Shown: positions 34,644 to 43,407, counted from the stretch's first letter. The stretch is 64,000 bases of DNA from CAXTTV01 sp964247295 (GCA_964247295.1 CAXTTV010000002.1:1-64000), one strand, 5' to 3'. Numbers and translations are program-made. The notes: a model not told the origin generated them from the letters alone.

Positions 34644-35054
34644 CTACCCAATCAAACGAGCGATAAGGAAAGCTGCTGCGGCGGCCAGCCCACCGATCAA
34701 GGCAGTCTGCAAACCGCTCTGGATTGGTTTTATGCCAGTAAAACGCCCTTTGATGTACCCAAAGATGAGCAATGCTATCAGTGTCACAAGGACTGAGAAG
34801 ATTAACGCTGTCTTTGCGGCTGGAAACAGAAAATAGGGGCTGAGTGGGATCAGACCGCCAACAATATAAGAGAAAGCAATCGTGAGCGCGCTTGTGAATG
34901 CGCGACGTGGATCTGGCTTCTCTAATCCCAGTTCAAAACGCATCATAAAGTCTACCCATGCTTCGGGTCGTTTGCTTAATGCCTCAACGAGAGGGGTGCT
35001 TTGTTCAGGTGTGAGGCCGTAGGAGGGTTTGCAGTGCGCTTTCTTGTCGTGTGC
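34644..35054 (-). pseudogene. 5'-truncated VIT1/CCC1-family iron/manganese transporter
   Basis: The 3' part of a VIT family gene: YGLTPEQSTPLVEALSKRPE, AWVDFMMRFELGLEKPDPRR, ALTIAFSYIVGGLIPLSPYF and two C-terminal membrane helices. The first membrane helix pair and the metal-binding N-terminal part are missing; the frame is open only back to the stop codon of the response regulator, where a TAG precedes it. Full proteins are about 230 residues; at most 135 codons are left. It probably became fused behind the regulator gene by a deletion. Confidence 0.7.
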
Positions 35055-35771
35055 CTATCCTTTTGGCTGAGCCGCGAGGAGGTAGCCAATGCCAACCCTG
35101 GTGAGAATATAGTGTGGGTGAGAGGGATCGGTTTCCAGCTTCCGCCGCAGACGATTAATATTTACCTGGAGCATATGGCTCTCGCCCAGGTAGTCCGCTC
35201 CCCAGACATGCTCTAACAAGAGGTCCTGAGTGATAACGCGCCCAGCATTTTGCGCTAGATAGGAGAGTAACCGGTACTCAACGGGAGTCAAAGATATTTC
35301 CCGCCCCGCCATTGTCACCAGATGTTGAGTGAAGTCAATGCTCATTTCCCCAATCGTCGTTGCGGTACGCATCATCTGTGAGGCATCCTGGGTGGAAAAT
35401 TGTGATCGGCGCAGGACTGCTCGGACACGTGCAAGCAATTCATCGACACTAAAAGGCTTAGTCAGATAATCATCGGCCCCCATATCCAGTCCACGTACTT
35501 TGTCCTGATCCTGTCCCCGTGCCGTCACCAGAATGATAGGAACACTAGAAAACTCGCGCACCCGCTGGCAGACGGTAAAACCATCCATCTTCGGCATCAT
35601 CACATCGAGCAACACCGCATCCGGTTGGTGTTGCTCGATCAGGTCCAGGGCTTGTTTTCCATCACTCGCCGTCAACACATGATAATCCTCAAACTCCAGA
35701 TTTCGCGTCATCAGACGTAAGAGCTGGGGATCATCATCGGCGGTAACAATTGTCGTTTTCTTTGCTGGCAT
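35055..35771 (-). CDS. OmpR-family response regulator (candidate for the TGTGA-array regulon)
   Basis: Protein of 238 residues. Receiver with TADDDPQLL, phospho-acceptor Asp in AVLLDVMMPKMDG, ILVTARGQD and LTKPFSVDELLAR; winged helix of the KdpE/PhoB kind (LTPVEYRLLSYLAQNAGRV, VNINRLRRKLE). The start is ATG 35771 with GGGAG upstream. It follows the kinase gene by 35 bases. The operon promoter and four more promoters within 10 kb carry the same four-repeat array, which suits tandem binding of an OmpR-family protein; that this regulator is the one is inferred from proximity and autoregulation. Confidence 0.92.
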   Translation of the reverse strand: MPAKKTTIVTADDDPQLLRLMTRNLEFEDYHVLTASDGKQALDLIEQHQPDAVLLDVMMPKMDGFTVCQRVREFSSVPIILVTARGQDQDKVRGLDMGADDYLTKPFSVDELLARVRAVLRRSQFSTQDASQMMRTATTIGEMSIDFTQHLVTMAGREISLTPVEYRLLSYLAQNAGRVITQDLLLEHVWGADYLGESHMLQVNINRLRRKLETDPSHPHYILTRVGIGYLLAAQPKG

Positions 35772-35806
35772 ATGGGTGTCTCCCTCTCTTATATATTGTT
35801 GTTTTG

Positions 35807-36646
35807 TTATTCTTTATCTTCTCTTTTTTCAATCTGTGGTAGGCAGAGATAAAATGTGCTGCCTTTCCCGTTTTCACTTTCGGCCCACAACAGACCATGA
35901 TGTAGCTCGATAATTCGCCGACAGATAGTCAGGCCCAATCCTAATCCATTTGTTTCCCGTATGAGCCGCGTATCAATTCGATAGAATGGATCGAATATAT
36001 ATGGTAGATGTTCAACTGGGATCCCTTGCCCAGTATCATGGACACCTATGACGACTACCGGACGATCTCCTTGCTGGACCGCCGCGATATTCCTTTCGGT
36101 CTCTCGTGAGAAAAGGGGGAATTGCTTGAGATCATCCGAAGCATTCAGCATCTGGATCGTCACATCAACTGTTCCGCCCTTAGATGCATGGAGAACCGCA
36201 TTCTGCACAAGATGATCCAGCACCTCTCGCAAGCGATCCGGATCTGCTTCGATCATCAGCGTGTTGGGTTGTTCTTTATAGAACGCACCGGCATGGATTA
36301 TAAACGTTGGATGAGGCTGAGAAAAAGGATCTTTGCCATTCTTTGATCCCCTGGAACGTGTTTCTGCGACCATAATCGCTTCGCGCAGGAGGTGGTTGAT
36401 ATCGACCGTTGTATACTCAAGCTTAATTGTCCCCGACTCCAGTTCCGACATCTCTAAGAGGGAATTAATCACTGCCGTAAGACGATCACTTGCCTCATGG
36501 ATAGCCATAAGGAACTCGTGCCGTTCTTCACGCGAGATCCGGCGTTCGTGGCGAAGGAGCGTCGTCGTGTACCCTTTAATCGAGGCCAGTGGGCTGCGTA
36601 ATTCATGGCTCACGGTCGCTAAAAGCTCGGATGAGAGCAATGCCAT
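35807..36646 (-). CDS. Short soluble histidine kinase (HisKA-HATPase only)
   Basis: Protein of 279 residues that begins almost at the dimerisation helix (LLATVSHELRSPLASIKGYT) and has a complete ATPase part (LVQNAVLHA, VHDTGQGIPVEHLP, GLGLGLTICRRII, GKGSTFYLCLP). There is no membrane helix, PAS or GAF domain, so input must come from a partner or the N-terminus was lost. The divergent gene encodes a kinase rich in sensor domains and may form that partner. First gene of the operon with the regulator at 35055-35771. Confidence 0.88.
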   Translation of the reverse strand: MALLSSELLATVSHELRSPLASIKGYTTTLLRHERRISREERHEFLMAIHEASDRLTAVINSLLEMSELESGTIKLEYTTVDINHLLREAIMVAETRSRGSKNGKDPFSQPHPTFIIHAGAFYKEQPNTLMIEADPDRLREVLDHLVQNAVLHASKGGTVDVTIQMLNASDDLKQFPLFSRETERNIAAVQQGDRPVVVIGVHDTGQGIPVEHLPYIFDPFYRIDTRLIRETNGLGLGLTICRRIIELHHGLLWAESENGKGSTFYLCLPQIEKREDKE

Positions 36647-36710
36647 TTTAACTATCTCGTTTCCCTGTTAGAGTTCTACAGAATCTTGCAAATCTATGTG
36701 TGTATAGACT

Positions 36711-36775
36711 ATTATATGGGAGAATTATTCACAAAGACAGCACAAATACCGTTTTGATATCACAGTCGCATCACA
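36711..36775 (-). promoter_or_regulatory. TGTGA-array promoter of the kinase-regulator operon
   Basis: On the minus strand: TGTGAT (36775-36770), TGTGAT (36764-36759), TGTGCT (36744-36739), TGTGAA (36733-36728), then 11 bases and TATAAT (36716-36711). Starts are 11, 20 and 11 apart. Located 65-130 bases before the kinase ATG at 36646. Same design as at 40460, 40597, 41522 and 45193. Confidence 0.75.
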
Positions 36776-36786
36776 ATGAGAGAGAC

Positions 36787-39036
36787 ATGAGTCTTGAACC
36801 ATCCGATCAGCGACCATCTCTCGCGGAACGGTTTGTATCCCTGGGTCGTGTTGGTACAGCCTTAATGCGAGAATTAGACGAGGGTCGCCTCTTACACGAG
36901 ATCGCAGAAACCACTTGCCGTCTCACCGGCGCGCAGTTCGCGGCATTTAGCTTGCGACCCACCGATGAGTCGGGGCAGCTTGTGCCTTCCGAAGGCAACC
37001 TCTTTCATCTGGCCGTCGTCGTGGGAGTTACAGAGGAGCAAGAAGCTTTATTTCGCCAGATGCCTCTTGGTGGAGAAGGTTTGCTCGCGCCAATATTTCG
37101 TCATGGTGTTTCTGTTCTCGTTCCAGATATACTGACGCACGTCGCCTCTTCGCAAAGTTTGTCAGAGCGTGAAGTACGAAACAAAGCCAGAGAAGCCGCC
37201 CTTGCCTACACACATGGGCAACTTTCTGCCGACGGGCTTCGCTCTGTCGGTCTGCCTCATGGTCATCCTGAGTTCCGGAGTTTTCTAGGAGCTCCGCTGC
37301 TCGATTCAGAAAAACAGGTGCGTGGTGGGCTGCTTTTAGGGCATTCAAAGCCTGATCACTTTACCTCTGAGGATGAGGTTGTACTTGTGGGTCTTGCTGC
37401 TCAGGCGGCGGTTGCGCTTGAAAATGCCCGACTTTATCGATCCATACAGATGCGCGCCCAGGAGATGAATGCAATTTTTGAAGGCATTACTGAAGGAGTG
37501 ACACTTGTCGATCGTAAAGGCCAGATTCTTCGCGAGAATGTGATTGCTCACCAGATACGTGAGCAACTTCAAGGACAGAAAGATGGCGAACGAAAGCTTG
37601 AAGCGCTTTTGTATGAACCGGCGCGATTAGCCTTACAGGATGGGCCCGCGCGGGATCATTCAGTGATCATCAATGATGAACATGGGAATACAAGAGAGTA
37701 TCTTGTGACTGCCTCACGACTCCTCCAGACACTATCATCTTCCGATCTATCACAGGAAAAGGAAGAAAGTGGAGATCGCAAAGATCCCATTATATCCGGG
37801 GTAGTCATCGTCTGGCACGACGTAACCGAACGTCGTATTCGTGAGGCTGAGTATCGTGCTCATCGAGAGGCGGAGAAACGCCTGGCCTTACTCCAATTGA
37901 TTCTTGACGCCTTACCAGGTAGCGTCTATCTTGTTAGAGGCAAGGATGCTCGCCTTGTACTCGCCAATCGGGCCGCGAAATCGGTCTGGGGAGCAGAGTG
38001 GGCCCAGGGCCAGACATTCACGGATTTTCGGGAGCGAAACGGCATACAGATCTTTGGAGTCGATGGCCGTCTCCATCCTTCTTCACAACTGGCAACGATG
38101 CGAGCACTCGAGGGGGTATCTGTGTATCAGCACCAGGAGACCATTCGGCACCCGGATGGCACAAGTATTCCTGTGCTGGTAAACGCAATTGCTCTCAAGG
38201 CGCATGAGCTTTATAACTCTGCATCGGATACTCTGGATGCTCTTGTAGGGAGTTCGGAACCAATCGCCATTGTCATTCATCAGGACGTAACAGCGCTTAA
38301 AGAGGCAGAGCAGCTCAAAGACGAGTTTATCGGTATCGCAGCGCATGAATTACGCACCCCTCTGACAATCCTGAAAGGCTTCGCACAGACTTTGATTGTG
38401 CAGACAGCACGAGGCAAGGGACCTGAACTCGCCGATTGGCAGGTAGAATCGCTTCAGGACATTGATCAGGCAACCACTCGTATGGTTGAGTTAACAGAAG
38501 ATCTCCTGGATGTGACGCGATTGCAGGCTGGCAGACTTGATTTACATATTGAGCCGGCAGATCTCGTCTCACTGGTGCAGCGTCTTGTCAGTCGTTTGCA
38601 ATTGACCACAGCACGGCACCGTCTGGTTATCCAGAGCGTCCCGACCCATCTGGTAGTGAATGCAGATCCCCGGCGTATGGAACAGATACTCAGCAATCTT
38701 CTGAGTAATGCCATCAAGTATAGTCTTGATAGTGGTGTTATTCAGATCCATGTTTATCAGGATGAGCATGCTCATATGGCCGTTGTAAGCATTCAAGATC
38801 CAGGTATTGGCATTCCCAAAAGCCAGCAGGCGCGCATCTTCGGTCGCTTCGCTCGCGCGGAAAATGCGCAGACCTATGGTATTGGTGGAACAGGGCTCGG
38901 TCTCTACCTTTCTCGTGAGTTGATAGAGCGATTGAGAGGACGCATCTGGTTTGAGTCGAGCGAAGGGGAAGGCTCAACTTTCTTTATAGCTTTGCCTTTG
39001 TTTCCCGATGAATCTACCGCTGATCAGGAAATCTAA
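36787..39036 (+). CDS. Cytoplasmic sensor histidine kinase with GAF and PAS domains
   Basis: Protein of 749 residues from ATG 36787. Domains in order: GAF (about 10-220, with FVSLGRVGTALMRELDEG, FRSFLGAPLLDSEKQVRGGL quoted in part and GLAAQAAVALENARLY), PAS (NAIFEGITEGVTLVDRKGQI), a second PAS (LDALPGSVYLVRGKDARLV), HisKA with the phosphorylated His in GIAAHELRTPLTILKG, and HATPase (NLLSNAIKYS, DPGIGIPKSQQ, GTGLGLYLSREL). No membrane helix. GAF/PAS input suggests sensing of a small ligand, redox state or light. No regulator follows, so it may feed the divergent kinase-regulator pair. A longer frame from 36700 would include the operator array and is rejected. Confidence 0.88.
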   Translation: MSLEPSDQRPSLAERFVSLGRVGTALMRELDEGRLLHEIAETTCRLTGAQFAAFSLRPTDESGQLVPSEGNLFHLAVVVGVTEEQEALFRQMPLGGEGLLAPIFRHGVSVLVPDILTHVASSQSLSEREVRNKAREAALAYTHGQLSADGLRSVGLPHGHPEFRSFLGAPLLDSEKQVRGGLLLGHSKPDHFTSEDEVVLVGLAAQAAVALENARLYRSIQMRAQEMNAIFEGITEGVTLVDRKGQILRENVIAHQIREQLQGQKDGERKLEALLYEPARLALQDGPARDHSVIINDEHGNTREYLVTASRLLQTLSSSDLSQEKEESGDRKDPIISGVVIVWHDVTERRIREAEYRAHREAEKRLALLQLILDALPGSVYLVRGKDARLVLANRAAKSVWGAEWAQGQTFTDFRERNGIQIFGVDGRLHPSSQLATMRALEGVSVYQHQETIRHPDGTSIPVLVNAIALKAHELYNSASDTLDALVGSSEPIAIVIHQDVTALKEAEQLKDEFIGIAAHELRTPLTILKGFAQTLIVQTARGKGPELADWQVESLQDIDQATTRMVELTEDLLDVTRLQAGRLDLHIEPADLVSLVQRLVSRLQLTTARHRLVIQSVPTHLVVNADPRRMEQILSNLLSNAIKYSLDSGVIQIHVYQDEHAHMAVVSIQDPGIGIPKSQQARIFGRFARAENAQTYGIGGTGLGLYLSRELIERLRGRIWFESSEGEGSTFFIALPLFPDESTADQEI

Positions 39037-39167
39037 GAGACCTATGAACGCTTTATGATGTTGGGAGATACGTTGAATTCATTTAGGTATACTTCCCATG
39101 ATTTATAGTATCTTAATCCTTTGCGATCATGAGTTGCTAATGTTATCACATTACAGCGTAAAGAGAG

Positions 39168-39197
39168 CCTACCTGTTTCCAGGGACAGGTAGGTTTT
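39168..39197 (+). terminator. Terminator of the GAF/PAS kinase gene
   Basis: CCTACCTGT (39168-39176) and ACAGGTAGG (39185-39193) form a 9-bp stem followed by TTTT on the plus strand, about 130 bases after the kinase stop. Confidence 0.8.
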
Positions 39198-39337
39198 CCG
39201 CCTAAAACATTATTGCTTACTGTACTGGACAAGCTGGACCAGCCCACCCATCTCGTCGCCCGACTGACCAGGGTTCATCAAGTGCGACAGGATATGGCAG
39301 TGGAAGGGGCAGATACTTCCGTGATCTTGCGGTATCG

Positions 39338-40351
39338 TTAGACTGTCTGCGCTTCCTTGCTCTTGCTATCCTCAGCGACAGGTAGTTGCATAGCCTGAGG
39401 CCGGACAATGAACAGTGGGAGCCTGGACGCATCAAGGACATTCTCCGTGACGCTACCCATAATCCAGCGGTTGAAACCGTCGCGACCGTGGGTTGCCATA
39501 GTCATTAGATCGTACTCTTCTGCCTTCGCATGATTATCAGAAGACGGCGTAACCTGGAGAAGCTCTCCCGCCACATCTTGACTCTCTTTTACTTCCCAGG
39601 TGACTTGCATGTCCAGTTGCGCGCCCAATGTTTTGGTGAAGGTATCCGCGACCGATTGCATATAGCTTTTTGCATCGGCGAGAGCTTCGGCTTGCAGATT
39701 CAGATCTAAACTATAGTCCTGATAGACGAGGTTATCCTGAAGAATGGGCGATTTGAGCACCTGGACCAGATGAATTCTGGCCTGAGATTGCGGAGGTGTA
39801 AGGGAAGACAGCAGATGCGCAGTTGGTGAGATAGATGCCTCGGCGAAAGCAGATCCATCCAGGGCAATAATGCCACTTAGAGGATGGTTCTGGGAGGGGT
39901 CAGACCCTGTAAACTGCTGGCCATGTTCATATAAAACGAGAACCGGAGCCGAGCTCTGGCGCACCACTTTTCGTGCGACACTCCCAAGCGCCCACCGTTT
40001 GAACCCTGTATAGCCATGGCTACAGATCACAATCAGATCCGCATGACTATCGTGAGCGACGTTCAGAATCGTTTGGGCAACAACGCCCGGAAGAGCTTCC
40101 TTAAAAACATGAAGATTGGTCAGATGATGCCGTTTGATTGCCCCATCCAGGTATTCTTTGGCGCGAGCGATTTCGTTCTCTATCGTATAGATCGGGGCAT
40201 TCGCGAGATACGGCGCGTATTCTGCCTGGAAACTTGTAGCATAGACGAGCGTCAGCGCTCCTCCCGTCGCATGGGCGATCCGAGCCGCGACAGGAAGTGC
40301 GCGTTCGGCCCGTGTCGAGCCATCCAGGGGAACAAGAATTCTCTTGAACAT
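39338..40351 (-). CDS. Tandem universal stress protein (two Usp domains)
   Basis: Protein of 337 residues made of two UspA folds. Domain 1: FKRILVPLDGSTRAERAL at the start and ICSHGYTGFKRWALGSVARK; domain 2: GIIALDGSAFAEAS and MATHGRDGFNRWIMGSVTEN. The G-x2-G-x9-G(S/T) type nucleotide loops suggest ATP-binding Usp members. Soluble; usually induced by starvation, hypoxia or nitric oxide in other bacteria. The promoter at 40460-40524 carries the four-repeat TGTGA array. Stop near 39338 is followed by no obvious terminator of its own. Confidence 0.92.
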   Translation of the reverse strand: MFKRILVPLDGSTRAERALPVAARIAHATGGALTLVYATSFQAEYAPYLANAPIYTIENEIARAKEYLDGAIKRHHLTNLHVFKEALPGVVAQTILNVAHDSHADLIVICSHGYTGFKRWALGSVARKVVRQSSAPVLVLYEHGQQFTGSDPSQNHPLSGIIALDGSAFAEASISPTAHLLSSLTPPQSQARIHLVQVLKSPILQDNLVYQDYSLDLNLQAEALADAKSYMQSVADTFTKTLGAQLDMQVTWEVKESQDVAGELLQVTPSSDNHAKAEEYDLMTMATHGRDGFNRWIMGSVTENVLDASRLPLFIVRPQAMQLPVAEDSKSKEAQTV

Positions 40352-40459
40352 TGTGTGATCCTTTCTGGGTATTCTCCTATACTCCCTTCACCATCCGCTT
40401 TTTCATAAGAGCACCTGGGAGGATCTGAGTAGGGAGAGGATTTCTCTTTAATCAAGTGG

Positions 40460-40524
40460 AGTATAGAAGAGCAGTATCACAAACGTCTTACAGGCCCATG
40501 TGTTTCCCTCACAAAACGGTCACA
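40460..40524 (-). promoter_or_regulatory. TGTGA-array promoter of the usp gene
   Basis: On the minus strand: TGTGAC (40524-40519), TGTGAG (40513-40508), TGTAAG (40492-40487), TGTGAT (40481-40476), then exactly 10 bases and TATACT (40465-40460). Starts are 11, 21 and 11 apart. No -35 box is seen at the usual place; the last repeat covers it. Confidence 0.8.
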
Positions 40525-40596
40525 GTGCTCTCTTCTTTTGCGATCACACAAACAATTTTTCTGGTCAAGATGCTTGTGAGCATTCTTTTTTATATC

Positions 40597-40661
40597 TGTG
40601 ACCAGTTCGTGAGAAGCGCGTGCTTTATTGTGAGAAGCGCGTGATTTCTTCCAGGTATTCT
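40597..40661 (+). promoter_or_regulatory. TGTGA-array promoter of the doxX gene
   Basis: On the plus strand: TGTGAC (40597-40602), CGTGAG (40608-40613), TGTGAG (40629-40634), CGTGAT (40640-40645), then 10 bases and TATTCT (40656-40661). Starts are 11, 21 and 11 apart. It faces away from the usp array, 73 bases to the left. A 14-bp direct repeat GTGAGAAGCGCGTG is visible inside it. Remaining bases of 40352-40789 contain single TGTGA/TCACA units but no gene. Confidence 0.8.
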
Positions 40662-40789
40662 TCAGGTGTGAAGAGAAAATGAGCTGGCGTGAGACGCAAA
40701 AGAAGAACAGCGGCCCAGGCTTCGCGACTCATCACCAATATTCAATAGGAATTGTCAATTATCAAAGAACAGAATGGAGATCATAAATC

Positions 40790-41434
40790 ATGCGTGCATT
40801 GCAATCTATTCAGCCTCGAACGGCTATCCAGATCCCTGAACCTCCGATCGCACGCTTCCTGTTTGCAGATACTCGGATGGCCTGGTTCTGGTTACTGGTT
40901 CGGTTATATGTTGGGTATGAGTGGCTGGTATCTGGCTGGGAGAAGTTGACCGGACACTCAATTGCCATTGGCAAGTTTGGAGACCCGATTAAGGGTGGAG
41001 CCTGGGTCTTTAGTGGCCACGATGGTGTAGCAATCAAGGGATTTGTTACTGTGGCTCTGGCTCAAGTTAGTGGGCCGCATCCGGCTGTCCAGGGCTGGTA
41101 TGCCGCTTTCCTACAAAACTTTGTGCTTCCCAATGCTGGCGTTTTTGCCTATCTTGTCACTTTTGGAGAGATCCTGATCGGCCTGGGTCTGATCTTCGGA
41201 TTTTTGACAGGGATTGCCTCTTTCTTTGGCGTCTTTATGAACCTCAACTACCTGTTAGCTGGCACGATCAGCATTAATCCAGTGCTTGGTGCTCTGGCAC
41301 TTTTACTGGTTCTGGCCTGGAGAATCGGTGGGTATTATGGAATTGATCGGTACCTGCTGCCGCTCTTAGGAACACCATGGACTGGATCGCTAGCCATAAA
41401 GAGAAAAGATGAGGCGACACCGGCTCTTAACTAG
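40790..41434 (+). CDS. DoxX-family membrane protein
   Basis: Protein of 214 residues with four or five membrane helices, matching the DoxX/DoxD-type family: WFWLLVRLYVGYEWLVSGWE, KLTGHSIAIG, LPNAGVFAYLVTFGEILIGL (the family's most typical region) and FFGVFMNLNYLLAGT. Relatives include the small subunit of thiosulfate:quinone oxidoreductase and redox-stress membrane proteins of unknown reaction. Start is ATG 40790 with GGAG upstream. Promoter with the TGTGA array; strong terminator behind, so a single-gene transcript. Confidence 0.85.
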   Translation: MRALQSIQPRTAIQIPEPPIARFLFADTRMAWFWLLVRLYVGYEWLVSGWEKLTGHSIAIGKFGDPIKGGAWVFSGHDGVAIKGFVTVALAQVSGPHPAVQGWYAAFLQNFVLPNAGVFAYLVTFGEILIGLGLIFGFLTGIASFFGVFMNLNYLLAGTISINPVLGALALLLVLAWRIGGYYGIDRYLLPLLGTPWTGSLAIKRKDEATPALN

Positions 41435-41460
41435 GATCATCTGGTACGTCCCTCATCTCA

Positions 41461-41508
41461 GAGGCTCTAAAATCTCTTATCTTTAGGAGATTTTAGAGCC
41501 TCTTTTTT
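41461..41508 (+). terminator. Terminator of the doxX gene
   Basis: GAGGCTCTAAAATCTC (41461-41476) pairs exactly with 41487-41502, a 16-bp stem with a 10-base loop, followed by six Ts. Textbook intrinsic terminator. Confidence 0.95.
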
Positions 41509-41521
41509 CTACTGGACGCAT

Positions 41522-41586
41522 TGTGATCTGGATGGGAGGATGGATAAAAAGCCTGTGATGTGATTGTGATACCTGGACTTTATGCT
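41522..41586 (+). promoter_or_regulatory. TGTGA-array promoter of murB
   Basis: On the plus strand: TGTGAT (41522-41527), TGGGAG (41533-41538), TGTGAT (41554-41559), TGTGAT (41565-41570), then 10 bases and TATGCT (41581-41586). Starts are 11, 21 and 11 apart. The -10 box covers the ATG of the longest reading of murB, so translation should begin further down, at 41624. Confidence 0.75.
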
Positions 41587-41623
41587 TTTGGAAAGAGGGA
41601 TGCTAGCGGAAAGGATTTACATC

Positions 41624-42658
41624 ATGACATTTGACGGTGCCCAGGCATATGAGATGCTGTACACGCATTTTCAAGATCGTATAAAGGTTCAAGAGCCTAT
41701 GGCTTTACATAGCTCCTTTGGAGTCGGCGGCCCGGCTGATCTCTATATCGTGCTCCAAACACGCGAGGAACTTAAGGAACTGGTCAGCATCTGTACCCGT
41801 GAGCGGTGGCCGTTACTCATCGTCGGCGCGGGGTCCAATATCCTCTTCGCGGATGCCGGAGTGCGCGGTATAGTTGCCAGCATAGTCTTAACACAGTATC
41901 GTATTGAAGATCAGCACGATGGCACCGCTCTCATCATTGCCGAGGCAGGTGTTCATTGGTCCCAACTTGTTCCAGATCTTGTTGCGCGAGGCTGGGGGGG
42001 ATTGGAATTTGCAGCGGGCATCCCAGGGACTGTCGGGGCTGGTGCCGTTAGCAACGTAGGTGCTCACAAGCAGGAACTGGAGCAGGTTCTGGAATGGATC
42101 GACGTACTGGATGCACGCGGCTGCAACAACATAGAGGAGGATTCTGTGTTTCCCGTTCTTGTTGAGAGCCGTAGCCCTGTTGAAAGCCTGGATCTTCGCT
42201 ACCGGCACAGCCGTTTTCGCGAGAACCGTCTCACTCATATAGATGAGCATGGACAGATAATTCGTCCTCCTCGTGGTTTGATAGAGCCGGCAGAGCTGAT
42301 CGTCGCTTTGGGAATGCGTCTTCAGCAGTGGAAGCCAGAAGCGGGAGATCAGATGCTGAAGCAACAGCAGCAGCAGCGGAAGAGTGATGATCCAGCCTCT
42401 CGACATATGGGGAGCATCTTCAAAGATCCGCCGGAGGCAACAGTGCGAGCCTTAATCGAGCAGGTAGGATTGGCGGGACTGGTACATGGGCAGGCGCAGA
42501 TCGCCAAACGGAACGCCAATTACATTCTAAACCTGGGAGATGCGAAAGCAGCAGACATTCTTGCATTAATCATCCAGGCGCATCAGAAAGTGCTCGCCGA
42601 TACTGGTATCCATCTGGCCTTAAACGTTGAATTATTGGGGGAATGGCAACCCGTTTGA
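41624..42658 (+). CDS. murB: UDP-N-acetylenolpyruvoylglucosamine reductase
   Basis: Protein of 344 residues, type I MurB length. FAD-binding landmarks: LHSSFGVGGPADLY, VGAGSNILFADAGVRG, the GIPGTVGAGAVSNVGAH active-site loop and YRHSRF; the catalytic C-terminal part has GSIFKDP (serine proton donor), NYILNLGDAKAADIL and LNVELLG. It reduces UDP-GlcNAc-enolpyruvate to UDP-MurNAc with NADPH in peptidoglycan synthesis. ATG 41624 follows AAAGGA and lies just after the mapped -10 box. A second murB may exist elsewhere, since this one stands outside a mur cluster and is under the TGTGA array; it could be a regulated isozyme (inference). Confidence 0.93.
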   Translation: MTFDGAQAYEMLYTHFQDRIKVQEPMALHSSFGVGGPADLYIVLQTREELKELVSICTRERWPLLIVGAGSNILFADAGVRGIVASIVLTQYRIEDQHDGTALIIAEAGVHWSQLVPDLVARGWGGLEFAAGIPGTVGAGAVSNVGAHKQELEQVLEWIDVLDARGCNNIEEDSVFPVLVESRSPVESLDLRYRHSRFRENRLTHIDEHGQIIRPPRGLIEPAELIVALGMRLQQWKPEAGDQMLKQQQQQRKSDDPASRHMGSIFKDPPEATVRALIEQVGLAGLVHGQAQIAKRNANYILNLGDAKAADILALIIQAHQKVLADTGIHLALNVELLGEWQPV

Positions 42659-42689
42659 CAGAGACATTATCTGAAAAGGAGATGCTTTT

Positions 42690-42835
42690 ATGTTTACACT
42701 ATCTCAACAAAATGCACGGCATGAAGCCGGGAAAATCAAGGAAATCTTGCTCTGGGTAGCGTGGAAATGCAATTGAAGCGTCTATCAGAGCAGGTTGCAC
42801 GTGAGGCGCGGGAAAGAAAAGAACATTCTGAGTGA
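42690..42835 (+). pseudogene. Small frameshifted gene
   Basis: ATG 42690 (AGGAG nine bases before) opens MFTLSQQNARHEAGKIKEI and then runs to an early stop. One base away, near 42745, the frame GSVEMQLKRLSEQVAREA, then RERKEHSE, reads on to TGA 42835. Together they look like a single helical protein of about 48 residues with an indel. No family known. Confidence 0.45.
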
Positions 42836-42866
42836 CATCATTTTTATTGGAAAGGTGGCTATCGGT

Positions 42867-43119
42867 ATGAGTGTTTCCAAAAGCGCCCTCTGGTTATCTG
42901 TACTTATGGCCTTCTTTGTACTGATCGCGAGTAGTGCAGGTCTTTTCCTTGAACGTGTTTATCCTTTCCTGGCGTTTACAGGCATATGGACAAGATACAG
43001 CCAATCTGGTCGCGATCGCCGTACTTTTCTGTAGCTGTTACTGTATCAGCAGTATGCATGGAGATCAAACCTTTCTCTATATAGCAAAACCTGTATGTCT
43101 CTCCCTGGGTCTATGTTGA
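42867..43119 (+). pseudogene. Frameshifted small membrane protein
   Basis: ATG 42867 with AAAGGTGG upstream begins MSVSKSALWLSVLMAFF and VLIASSAGLFLERVYPF, a membrane helix. Near 42980 the sensible frame shifts by one base to AYGQDTANLVAIAVLFC and continues to 43119. The two parts fit a small multi-helix membrane protein with one indel. It follows another frameshifted small gene. Confidence 0.45.
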
Positions 43120-43245
43120 TATGAACCCCGAGCGTGCGATCTCCTGACGTTTGGGTCTAGGAATGGGCGAGTCTATGCCAACGTGGACCCTACTGAAATT
43201 ACCGACGTTGATTATGACATTTCATTACAATATAGTCGAATCATG

Positions 43246-43262
43246 GGACGATCATATCGTCC
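43246..43262. repeat. Short perfect inverted repeat
   Basis: GGACGAT-CAT-ATCGTCC, 7-bp arms, in the region between the broken membrane gene and the secreted small protein. A related ACGATATAAG follows 8 bases later. Could be an operator. 43120-43407 otherwise holds no gene I can support. Confidence 0.35.
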
Positions 43263-43407
43263 TCTAAAACGATATAAGATGACATAGAGAAATGTCCTTT
43301 ATCCCAAGTATAGTTGTCTTTGTCACGAGGAATGTCTTCGTACAAAGGCCGTACGCTTTGGGAAACACACCGTTTTCCACATTGGAATTAGGAAAGGACA
43401 ATTTCAT

